From: Candidatus Sumerlaeota bacterium
GTDB taxonomy: Bacteria; Sumerlaeota; Sumerlaeia; MWCT01; JAUWMI01
Length of the DNA stretch: 64,000 nt
Direction of reading: 5' to 3'
Assembly (NCBI GenBank): GCA_030613245.1
Contig: JAUWMI010000001.1
Coordinates: 1 to 64,000 of the forward strand
Shown here: positions 35,691-43,447 of the stretch, piece after piece
How positions within the stretch are numbered: the stretch's first letter is position 1
Layout of the letters: every line of letters begins with the position of its first letter
Made by a program: the position numbers and the translations under genes
Notes under the pieces: generated by a model
Database searches by the model: none
The model's input: the letters and a program-made list of their open reading frames with translations, nothing else
Told to the model about the DNA's origin: nothing

Positions 35691-36827
35691 CTAGCTGGTT
35701 TCGAAAACTTCCAATGCTGCCTTGAGCCCCGAGCCCAGCTTTACGGGATGGCCCAAGCGTTTCAATGTCAGCTCAAGCGCAGAGAGTACGGTTGTGACGT
35801 CAAAGGTATCAGCGTAACCGAGGGCGGCGATGCGGAAGATTTTGCCCTTCAGTTTTGCCTGCCCCCCCGCAATGGTGATGCCGTAATCATCACGCATAAT
35901 TTTTGGAATCTTGGCTCCGTCAATTCCTTCAGGAACCTTAACGGCAGTGACCACGTTTGCACGGTCTTTGGCAAACAGTTCGAGACCGAGGGCATGAATG
36001 CCGCTACGTATTGCACGGGCGAGCCGCTCATGGCGTGCCCAGATCTGCTCAAGGCCCTCCTTGCGGATCAGCTCAAGCGCCTGATCAAGTGCCAAAGTCA
36101 GCGAGACCGCCGGTGTGAACGGCGTTGTGTTCTTTTCCAGGTTTTTCAGATACTTGGACAGGGAGAAATAGTATTTCGAACATTTCGAACTCTGGAGGAG
36201 CGTTCTGGCTTTGGTGCTTATTGAGGCGAAAGCCATACCCGGAGGCATCATGAGCGCCTTTTGCGAGCCTGACACTACAATATCCAGCTTCCATTCGTCA
36301 CTGTAGAGCATCTCAGCCCCCAGACTGCTGATTGCGTCAACTACCAAGACAGCGTCGCTACTCGCCACCACCTGGCCAATATTCTTAATGTCGGTCAGTA
36401 CCCCGGTTGATGTTTCGCAATGCGTAATAAAGACCGCCTTGACGTCAGGATGCTCTCGAAGTAGTTTTTCGATTCTCTCAGGTTTAATAGCATGCCCCCA
36501 TTCCATCTGAACGGGGATAGCATTCGCGCCGTAAGCCTGGGCGATTTCTGTCCAGCGTTCTCCGAACTTTCCACCTTCGACCGTGAGGGCTTTATCTCCC
36601 GGGCTCAGGATACTAACAACGGCGGCTTCCATGGCGCCAGTGCCTGACGAAGCAAAGCTAACAACGGGCTTGGTGGTTTGAAAAACATATTGAAGACCTT
36701 CGTTTGTCCGTGTGAAAAGTGGTTCGTATTCTGGGGCGCGGTGATGGATCATTGGCCGAGAACCCGCTTGAAGAACCTCAGGAGGAACACTTGTTGGGCC
36801 TGGCGTAAGGAGGTATCTTTTTTTCAT
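35691..36827 (-). CDS. Class V aminotransferase (alanine-glyoxylate / serine-pyruvate family)
   Basis: 378 residues from the ATG at 36827 (MKKRYLLTPGPTSVP), with CAGGAG about 10 bases upstream; the longer frame to 36920 adds non-homologous residues. Family marks: LTPGPTSVPP, the PLP phosphate loop SSGTGAMEA, VVDAISSLG, and the PLP Lys in SGSQKALMMPPG. Its linkage to serA (gap 114 bases) suggests it makes phosphoserine or otherwise serves serine/glycine metabolism; no SerC-type gene is present. Direct alanine:glyoxylate activity is the alternative. A hairpin AACCAG...CTGGTT spans its stop codon and a perfect 16-base palindrome CCAGAAATATTTCTGG (35646-35661) follows. Confidence 0.87.
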   Translation of the reverse strand: MKKRYLLTPGPTSVPPEVLQAGSRPMIHHRAPEYEPLFTRTNEGLQYVFQTTKPVVSFASSGTGAMEAAVVSILSPGDKALTVEGGKFGERWTEIAQAYGANAIPVQMEWGHAIKPERIEKLLREHPDVKAVFITHCETSTGVLTDIKNIGQVVASSDAVLVVDAISSLGAEMLYSDEWKLDIVVSGSQKALMMPPGMAFASISTKARTLLQSSKCSKYYFSLSKYLKNLEKNTTPFTPAVSLTLALDQALELIRKEGLEQIWARHERLARAIRSGIHALGLELFAKDRANVVTAVKVPEGIDGAKIPKIMRDDYGITIAGGQAKLKGKIFRIAALGYADTFDVTTVLSALELTLKRLGHPVKLGSGLKAALEVFETS

Positions 36828-37220
36828 TACAACATGCTCCTGTGGAAGAATGGCAGAATTCTGGTGATTCTTTACTATTTGCTGTACAAAGCGTGCAAAA
36901 GTTTGAAAAACAGGTAACAAAACGGCTGTGACGTGTCAAGAGTTTTGCACTTTTTTAATGGGCAGATTTTACTGCTAAGCAATAAGGGTGATAAGAGGTT
37001 GATTTTGCAGGAGATGAAGCAGAGAGAGCGGATTTTCCCAAGCTGCATTTCGCTTTGCCCTCAGGATTTATCAGGGACATCCGGAGTGGCAAGCCGACGC
37101 TTGTTATGCGTCAGACTGGTCATATAATTAAAGCTGTGCCTGAGAATTTTTCTTCTTGAAAATGCAAAGAATCTTCGTATCGTATTCAATCGTACAGTCC
37201 AGATAGGAAGGATTAGCGTG
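36828..37220. promoter_or_regulatory. Divergent promoter region of the aminotransferase and a lipoprotein gene
   Basis: No gene. A perfect -35-like TTGACA reads leftward (36939-36934) but its -10 partner is poor. It is bracketed by the 8-base inverted repeats GTGCAAAA (36893-36900) and TTTTGCAC (36943-36950), a plausible operator pair. AGGAAGGA (37204-37211) is the ribosome-binding site of the next gene. Confidence 0.35.
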
Positions 37221-37667
37221 ATGAATTGCTGGCAATACAGAGTAGGGATTGTTGCTCTACTCATCGCAGTCGCTCTGGGATGTGCGAGCTACTCACGGGT
37301 ACCGCTTTCTTCCACTACGGGTCCGAAGGCGCAGGAATTGCGTGAGGATCGCGTTGAGCAGGAACCTGAGGTCATACTCGAGGCCTCAGCAGTTGGGAAT
37401 CGTGTACACATTGTAGTGAAGAATAATCGTACAGAACCAATGGTTGTTAATCCGTATTTCTTTGGGGTAATTGTTGACAACAAGCTCACGCGATTCAACC
37501 CGGCGAAAGTGGAGAGTCATTTCCCGGTATTTCGCCTTGAGCAGGGTGAGACGGCATCTGGATACCTCAGGTTTCTTGAATTTCCGGACCTCGTTGGACA
37601 GAAGCTCGTTTTTCGCAATCCAGACTACAAGCCCCTCATGGTTATCATTCAAGCCGGTCGCGACTAG
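37221..37667 (+). CDS. Small lipoprotein with a beta-sandwich-like domain, unknown function
   Basis: 148 residues from the ATG at 37221; AGGAAGGA lies 9 bases upstream. The signal peptide ends in VALGC, a lipobox with the Cys near residue 20. The mature part alternates hydrophobic and polar residues (VHIVVKNNRTEPMVVNPYFFGVIVDNK), as in a small beta-sandwich that binds other envelope proteins. I do not recognise the family. It stands alone between an operator-rich gap and a frameshifted gene. Confidence 0.7.
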   Translation: MNCWQYRVGIVALLIAVALGCASYSRVPLSSTTGPKAQELREDRVEQEPEVILEASAVGNRVHIVVKNNRTEPMVVNPYFFGVIVDNKLTRFNPAKVESHFPVFRLEQGETASGYLRFLEFPDLVGQKLVFRNPDYKPLMVIIQAGRD

Positions 37668-37820
37668 CGGTATCCACGGAATAAGTTTGTGTTGTGAGCG
37701 TAGCGCGAACACAGCCTACTGGCCTGGCAGCCGCTGTGCTATGACGGTACAGAAATGCTTATCGGGATGCCGTTGGCAATGCTCCGTTAATGTCCCCGAA
37801 TTTTGCTAGGCCTTGGTTTT

Positions 37821-39138
37821 TTACTCCGGTGACTCTTGGCTTGGCTCTTCCCAGTTGGCAATTGCCCACTTGTTATGTCGGTAGAGATTCAGGAACTCCA
37901 GGGTATCATCCTCGATCACTGCAGGCGGCGCGTGGGCAAAAGGAGTAGCGGGAAGTGGTGTAAAGCGGTGCAGGCGCGTGCGAATTTCGTTGCAGAGAAG
38001 CTGCTGGAGCAGCTGAAAGGTAGTGTTCCGGTCAGGCTTTTCCTCCCCGGGCAGTCCGCAGATTATATCAAGCAAAACACCCATACCTTCAGTGCGGATG
38101 ATGTCAACGGCGTTGAGGGCATCGCGTACTGTGTGGTCTCGTTGAACGGTTCTGAGCACACGATCGCTGCCGGACTGTAGCCCGATGGTAATGTACATAT
38201 TGCTAATCAGCGGTTTAATTTCACGAATGAGCTCGCGTGTTACGTATTCTGGACGTACCTCACTGGGGAAGACGCCGAAGTTGATGCGTGGGGCTGAGTG
38301 AGATTTTTTGATAGCCTCAAGCATAGAGACGATGGCGCGCACCGTAGGCCAGCGCGTTGGGCGAAAGAAATGTTAGGAAGTTCGGATAATGCGGGAGTTT
38401 AGCGAGGACGTCGGCCTGGCTGCGATGGCGCATCGTAGACCCGTGGAGATGGGGTGTATAGCAATAGCGGCAGCGAAAGAGACAGCCACGGGTGAGCTCA
38501 AGAGGAGCAATGATTCTGGGCGTGTGTGATGCGGTGTGAGAAATATCCAGAGAGATAAGCGGCGGCGCAGGATTGCACACGATGCGTTCGTCGGAGAGAA
38601 AAGCGATCCCCGGGGTTTTAAGATAGTCGCGCTGCTCAAGGCATGCTTTGACGAAGGAGGGGAAAGAGAGTTCAGCCTCGCCGAAAAAGACAATATCCGC
38701 GCCCATGCTGAGCACGCCTGGGATGTCTGCGCTAGGGTGTGGCCCATCTACAACCAGGAGATCCTGAGGCCGCTTTTCTGTGCAAAGACTCCTGAGGAGC
38801 TCGGCAACACGCACTTTCTGTGTGCTCATGAATGACAAAGAAAGAATAATTGTTGGCGCTTCACTTTTTGCGAGTTGGCAAGCTTTAACAGCGCCGTCAA
38901 AATCAGTTGAATACAGCGCCAACTGTACGTCCAGCGTCTCACGTTCCAGCGCACAGCTTAAGGCTGCGATGCTGCCCTTGTTCGCCGGTTCGTAGCAGAA
39001 TATCAGCGCAAGTTTCGCAGTTTTCACGAAGCTGGCTTTTCCTTCCTTAGGATTTTCTCGTTTATGGGCCAGCTGTGCGAGGATTGACAAGGGTTTTTTC
39101 GTTTGGGCCGGAGATTCTATTTGACGAGTGGTGCGCAT
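37821..39138 (-). pseudogene. B12-binding radical SAM gene (MJ1487-like) interrupted by a frameshift
   Basis: Two reading frames on the minus strand overlap at 38317-38342 and together make one protein. The upstream part (39138 down to 38317) holds a cobalamin-type Rossmann domain (VVDGPHPSADIPGVLSMGADIVFFGEAE) and the radical SAM motif TRGCLFRCRYCYTP (CxxxCxxC), then ends with SPNALAYGARHRLYA. The downstream part (38342 to 37821) continues in the shifted frame with VRAIVSMLEAI...INFGVFPSEVRPE and GLQSGSDRVL, the rest of the barrel. The natural join lies near GCCTACGGTGCGCGCC, and a +1 shift reconnects the frames. This is a true inactivation, a sequencing error, or a recoding site; nothing in the sequence favours recoding. 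The start may be a GTG inside, at VKTAKLALIF. Confidence 0.75.
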
Positions 39139-39216
39139 CCCCTATAGTTGTCAGCTATATACGCAGGCTTTTCAACCCGCGTCTGCTCTGTTATCATTTG
39201 CCATGCGAGGTGAGCT

Positions 39217-40227
39217 ATGATTCTTCGAAGCCGTGCACCGATTCGACTGGATTTCGCTGGAGGCTGGACTGATGTGCCGCCATTTTCAGAAAAAGAGGGA
39301 GGAGCGATTGTAAATGCAACTATTAATCGCTACACCTATGCAACGCTCATTCCGCGTGAAGGTTCCGGGATCAAGATCATTTCCGCTGACTTCGACATCT
39401 TTGTAGAGGCTGAGGATTTTCGTAAACTCGAATACGACGGAAATCTGGATCTGATCAAAGCAGCAATAAAGGTACTGGAGATTGACCAGGGATTGGATTT
39501 GCACGTGCGTTGCGACGCTCCGCCTGGGTCAGGCACTGGATCGTCAGCCTCGATTGGCGTTGCCCTGATTGGACTGCTCAATACGTTGCAAAAGGAGAAA
39601 CTCAGTCCACACGAAATTGCGAAACTAGCACGCAACCTGGAGTATCGGGAGCTGCATATTGCAGGCGGTAAGCAGGATCAATATGCTTCTGCGCTGGGGG
39701 GAATTATTTATTTGGAGTTTGAAGACCCCTCGGTGAGCAATAGCCGACTCAATGTGCCACCGCATGTGATAGCGGAGCTGGAGAAGCATTGCATTTTGTG
39801 CTATACTGGCAAATCACGCCTCTCGGGTGACATCATCAAAATCGTGATGGATGCCTACATTCGTGGGGAGAAGCGTACGACAGAGGCGCTGCGCAATCTT
39901 AAGCGGATTGCGATGGAGATGAAGACAGCGTTAGTGTGTGGCGACCTGAAGCAATTCGCCGCACTGCTCAAAGAAAACTGGGAAAACCAGAAGCAGCTGG
40001 ATAAATCGGTCACCAACCCGCAGATAGATCATCTTTTTGAGGTGGCGTATGCAAACGGTGCCATAGGGGGAAAGGCGCTCGGAGCAGGTGGGGGTGGGTG
40101 CTTGCTTTTCTATTGCGCGGATAATCAGGAACATACCACGCGCAAAGCATTGCTTAAAGAAGGTATCCAGATTATTGATTTCAACCTTGAATTTCAGGGT
40201 CTGCAGACCTGGGTAGTGTCGGATTAG
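39217..40227 (+). CDS. GHMP-family sugar kinase, D-glycero-D-manno-heptose 7-phosphate kinase-like
   Basis: 336 residues. MILRSRAPIRLDFAGGWTDVPPF matches the N-terminus of HddA-type kinases. The ATP loop is PPGSGTGSSASIG (about 101-113); the third GHMP motif is KALGAGGGGCLLFY near the C-terminus. It would phosphorylate a heptose or related sugar phosphate for GDP-heptose or S-layer/O-antigen glycan synthesis, or another hexose in catabolism. GAGGTGA lies before the ATG. A TIM-barrel isomerase-like gene follows at 90 bases, so a sugar role is consistent. The substrate is not certain. Confidence 0.85.
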   Translation: MILRSRAPIRLDFAGGWTDVPPFSEKEGGAIVNATINRYTYATLIPREGSGIKIISADFDIFVEAEDFRKLEYDGNLDLIKAAIKVLEIDQGLDLHVRCDAPPGSGTGSSASIGVALIGLLNTLQKEKLSPHEIAKLARNLEYRELHIAGGKQDQYASALGGIIYLEFEDPSVSNSRLNVPPHVIAELEKHCILCYTGKSRLSGDIIKIVMDAYIRGEKRTTEALRNLKRIAMEMKTALVCGDLKQFAALLKENWENQKQLDKSVTNPQIDHLFEVAYANGAIGGKALGAGGGGCLLFYCADNQEHTTRKALLKEGIQIIDFNLEFQGLQTWVVSD

Positions 40228-40317
40228 TGCCAGTTAGGCCTCCACGGTCTATCGTCGCGCAGATCGCGTCGGAACAAGAGGAAAAATCGTATACTTCCTG
40301 AATGAGGAGAACGTGAT

Positions 40318-41388
40318 ATGAGAAAGCGGATTCGGAACAGTATCGGAATCTGGGGATTCGGCCCTACGGCAACGCGGTTCGTGCCCGGTGGTTACCACCC
40401 TGAGGTGGCGGGAGAGGATATGGTTACGAGGACGAAACGAGTGGTTGAGGGGCTTGGCGATTACTTTGATGGATATGAGTATCACTACCCAGGCGAAATC
40501 AATGAAGAGAATTTCGATGCAGTTATGGATGCGCTGGGAGGCAAGGATCTGTACTGCGTGCCAGTGGGATTTCATTGCATGGATGAATTTCACCAGGGCT
40601 CGTTTGTTAATCCAGATTCCAAGAAGCGGCAGCTGGCTGTGCGATTGGCCAAGCAAGCAGTGGATATCGCAAAGGCAGCGAAGGGGAGTCTGATTATCTG
40701 GCCGGGCGCGGAGGGCTATAACTACCCGTTTCAGGTCAACTACGTGCAGCTGTGGGATCATTTCATTGACACGGTTGCTGAGGTTGTGGACTACGCGGCA
40801 CAGCATGGGGTAGCCGTGTTTCTCGAGCATAAGAACAGCGAGCCAGCCATGAAGATTTTGATGCGCAATATCGGCATGACAATATTTACAATTCAGAAGA
40901 TTGCTGCCAAGGGAGTGGACGTCTCGCGGCTGAAGATCAATATGGATTGGCAGCACCTGATTATGAATGGCGAGCCGCTGGCTGAGTATGCTGCATTGCT
41001 GATGAAAGAAAACCTGCTGGGCCATCATCACGCCAATAGCGGCTGGGGCGTATTTGACGACGATAACATGACCGGGTCGCTGAATTTTATGGAGACGCTG
41101 GCGATTGCCAAAGAGCTACAGCGCGGTGGGTACGGTAGTCGCGGGGAGCGCATCGGATTCGACCTTTTTCCCTACACTGAGGATCCGATTCAAGCGGCGA
41201 TCCAGAGTGTGATGCAATGGGAGTTTATTTTCGATCTCGCAGCGGCGATTGACGACCGGGCCCTCGTTGAAGCACAGCGTACGAAGGATGCAATTGGCTG
41301 CTACCGGGAGGTGTACAAGGCACTTGGCCTGAACAAGAGCAAAATCCAATCGTATTTTTCCACCGGACGTGTGAGAGGGCACAGATAG
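40318..41388 (+). CDS. Xylose-isomerase-like TIM-barrel protein (sugar isomerase family)
   Basis: 356 residues. GGAGAACGTGAT precedes the ATG. AP-endonuclease-2/xylose-isomerase-like barrel with metal-ligand candidates: FLEHKNSEP (Glu), INMDWQH (Asp/His), LGHHHANSG (His pair) and GFDLFPY (Asp). The order of acidic and His ligands matches the xylose/rhamnose isomerase superfamily. It would interconvert an aldose and ketose or epimerise a ketose. No kinase of the ribulose/xylulose type is next to it; the GHMP kinase upstream is the nearest partner. Substrate unknown. Confidence 0.78.
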   Translation: MRKRIRNSIGIWGFGPTATRFVPGGYHPEVAGEDMVTRTKRVVEGLGDYFDGYEYHYPGEINEENFDAVMDALGGKDLYCVPVGFHCMDEFHQGSFVNPDSKKRQLAVRLAKQAVDIAKAAKGSLIIWPGAEGYNYPFQVNYVQLWDHFIDTVAEVVDYAAQHGVAVFLEHKNSEPAMKILMRNIGMTIFTIQKIAAKGVDVSRLKINMDWQHLIMNGEPLAEYAALLMKENLLGHHHANSGWGVFDDDNMTGSLNFMETLAIAKELQRGGYGSRGERIGFDLFPYTEDPIQAAIQSVMQWEFIFDLAAAIDDRALVEAQRTKDAIGCYREVYKALGLNKSKIQSYFSTGRVRGHR

Positions 41389-41393
41389 AGTTT

Positions 41394-41687
41394 TTGCTGC
41401 CTCCAGAGGTGGGTGAGAAGCTGAATGAGCTGAAGGTCAATGCTTTGCGTGGAGGGCCGGACGATATTGCGCCGCCGTTTGCCAGTGTCTACCTCAACGG
41501 CCAGATTCTTGGCAAGCGTCGCATTGCTAATACGTTTCAGGTCTATGCGTTTCCACTTGCTCAGGGCGATTGCCAGACATCGAACATACTGACGATTGAA
41601 TCTAGCACGTGGAATTCAGAAGAACGTGGCCCCTCTTCAGATAACCGGAATCTTGGCATCATTGTTGACTGGATAATGCTGGACTGA
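41394..41687 (+). CDS. Short gene fragment with C-terminal beta-sandwich-like sequence
   Basis: 97 codons from a TTG at 41394, but the frame is also open upstream into the preceding gene, so the start is uncertain. The end reads NILTIESSTWNSEERGPSSDNRNLGIIVDWI, a pattern I associate with the closing strands of a beta-sandwich found at the C-terminus of some glycan-related proteins. No catalytic domain precedes it. It looks like the surviving tail of a larger gene or a small orphan. No good ribosome-binding site is present. Confidence 0.35.
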   Translation: MLPPEVGEKLNELKVNALRGGPDDIAPPFASVYLNGQILGKRRIANTFQVYAFPLAQGDCQTSNILTIESSTWNSEERGPSSDNRNLGIIVDWIMLD

Positions 41688-42042
41688 CTCGCGGGCTTTC
41701 GCGTCGCGCAACTCTTATTCACCCCCTCCCTTCCCTCCCCCATCGAGGGGGAGGGGATAAAACAAATGGCTCTTTAATCAGATAGGTTAGCAAACTAGTG
41801 ATCGAAACAGATGGTAAGTAGAGATTCTTGAGCTTTTTGTAGATACGGTTGCGTCAATAACAATTTGTTCTTATAGCCCCTCACCCCATCCCTCTCCTCG
41901 ATGGTGAGAGGATCAAGGTGAGGGGATTATCTTTCCTCAAACAATGCTAACTTATTTGACAAAGAGCCGAAAAAATATAGGGGTTCATCCGCCGCGGCGG
42001 ATGAGCCCCTACGTGGCAATGAAATTAAATCCCATTGGCCTC
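41688..42042. repeat. Intergenic region packed with inverted repeats
   Basis: No gene. CCCTCCCCC and GGGGGAGGG flank ATCGA (41733-41755). A second element has outer arms CCCCTCACC (41877-41885) and GGTGAGGGG (41917-41925) around an ATCCCTCTCC...GAGAGGAT stem; it matches the element at 29533-29568. A GTAGGGGC-family palindrome (41978-42012) has arms AGGGGTTCATCCGCC and GGCGGATGAGCCCCT with one mismatch, 30 bases beyond the following gene's stop. Confidence 0.75.
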
Positions 42043-43119
42043 TCAAGGCCGAGGCAAACGCTTGGAAACAGGAAGCAGAACGAAAGGCTTGTGCGGCTCG
42101 GTCTGATACCAGTAGGCTACGCTGCTCCAGTCGTCGGCACGGTTATTATCGTGCCCATGTTCAATAGTAACGCGAATTGACTTTCTAAACGTTATAGGAC
42201 TTTCAAGATGAAAGCGATACACAGTCCATTTCCCACTCCAATCCTGTGTATTGCCTGCCAATGAGACACCGTGAAAAAGGCCGCTATGATGGCCTGACGG
42301 AAATCCCCATGCCGCGCAGAAGTAGTCCTCAGTGCCTGTGCCATGTAGGCTTGGTGGAAATGGCTCGCCGTCAATAAAGATCATGTCATCGCCTTCTCCA
42401 AACCAGGTGTGTATGGCATTCCACATCATCACGTTCTGGATGCTGACGACACAGCCAACGTAGTGGCCCTTGCCTTCGGCTTCCAGGAGCACATAGTTAT
42501 CCTTTCCTGTAAGATTTTTCTTCTCCTCATTCAGCTGCTGAGGAGTGAGGTCGAAGCTATAGTAACCTTGAGTCGGGTTTTCACGATTCCAGCAAGCGTG
42601 GAAGTAGGCGAGCTCGTCCGGCAGAGATGGGTGCTGCTCGTAATCAACGTAGTAGTAGAAGCTTGCGAGAGGCTCACTCGATTCATTGGTCACTTCGAGA
42701 CGGGCGTGTTTCTTAAATGGCATAGGGAAGAAGCAGTTCATGGCAGCCTTGTTGTTATCCAGGGCGCGACCGCCGGTAACCATATTCAGGGGCAATGACT
42801 GAAAATGGTTGACGCGGGCGTGGCCGACACCAAAGAAGTCGCCGATTGGACACTCGACGCTTGGTTTTTTCTCGTGATCCCAGAATGCGCGGAGCACGGT
42901 AGTACGCGGATACAGCGGATCCTTGGAATGAATGGTAACCCAGAGATGTTTGATGCATCCGGGGCCAGCGATTTCGGCAATGGTGGCCGTTTGTCCCGGT
43001 TCGATGGTAATGAAATCACGATTTGCACCTGTGCGGTCGTAGCTCGAGATGCGCTTACTCTGGTAAGACTGGAGGCTGAGCAAAGGCTCGAGCAGGTAGT
43101 GGCCAAATTGCGTTGTCAT
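42043..43119 (-). CDS. DUF2961 family protein (GH172-type glycosidase)
   Basis: 358 residues, the size of single-module DUF2961 enzymes. Family blocks: GANRDFITIEPGQTATIAEI, GCIKHLWVT, PIGDFFG, YYYVDYEQ, WFGEGDDMIFIDGE and GTGTEDYF. The paired acidic clusters (GEGDDM and TEDYF) are the likely catalytic and calcium sites, as I recall for GH172 furanosidases (difructose dianhydride or D-arabinofuranose enzymes). No signal peptide, so it acts in the cytoplasm on imported oligosaccharide. It lies beside a glycosidase and a sugar ABC system. A perfect TATAAT stands about 155 bases upstream. Confidence 0.83.
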   Translation of the reverse strand: MTTQFGHYLLEPLLSLQSYQSKRISSYDRTGANRDFITIEPGQTATIAEIAGPGCIKHLWVTIHSKDPLYPRTTVLRAFWDHEKKPSVECPIGDFFGVGHARVNHFQSLPLNMVTGGRALDNNKAAMNCFFPMPFKKHARLEVTNESSEPLASFYYYVDYEQHPSLPDELAYFHACWNRENPTQGYYSFDLTPQQLNEEKKNLTGKDNYVLLEAEGKGHYVGCVVSIQNVMMWNAIHTWFGEGDDMIFIDGEPFPPSLHGTGTEDYFCAAWGFPSGHHSGLFHGVSLAGNTQDWSGKWTVYRFHLESPITFRKSIRVTIEHGHDNNRADDWSSVAYWYQTEPHKPFVLLPVSKRLPRP

Positions 43120-43275
43120 GGTTCGTCACTCCTTCTTGCAGATCGCAGTAGATTGTGCGTTTTGATACGCTTTTGTGCCAGCGCTGCAGATGATTTGCAA
43201 GAGGATTTTTTTGTGCGAGAGGGAATAGAGGCAAAACCAGCGACGAGATAACCAATAGGCAGGCGTTATATGGCA

Positions 43276-43304
43276 ATTATACCGTTTTGCATATTAAATG
43301 TCCG
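43276..43304 (-). promoter_or_regulatory. Possible promoter for the DUF2961 gene
   Basis: TATAAT (43281-43276) is a perfect -10 and CGGACA (43304-43299) is a 4/6 match to -35 at 17 bases on the minus strand. The leader would be about 150 bases. The TTTTGATACGC-type sequence within it might be an operator. Confidence 0.4.
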
Positions 43305-43323
43305 CAATTCGCATCAAACACCA

Positions 43324-43437
43324 ATGGGGCAGACACGCAGGTCTGCCCCTACGCCATGCACCATTTCACCACTACTGCATTAATACGCTTAATGGCGCGT
43401 AGAATAGCTGTGTAGGGGCGAACCTATGTGTTCGCCC
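43324..43437. repeat. Two GTAGGGGC-family palindromes between sugar genes
   Basis: GGGGCAGAC / GTCTGCCCC with loop ACGCAG, continuing into CTAC (43326-43352), and GGGCGAAC / GTTCGCCC followed by TTTTT (43416-43440). The second ends about 10 bases from the stop of the next minus-strand gene. Its T-run lies on the plus-strand side. Confidence 0.7.
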
Positions 43438-43447
43438 TTTTTCTTCT

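Noticed and set aside
40249-41031. 260-residue open frame opposite the isomerase-like gene
   Set aside because: Antisense shadow of a gene with clear barrel motifs; no ribosome-binding site.
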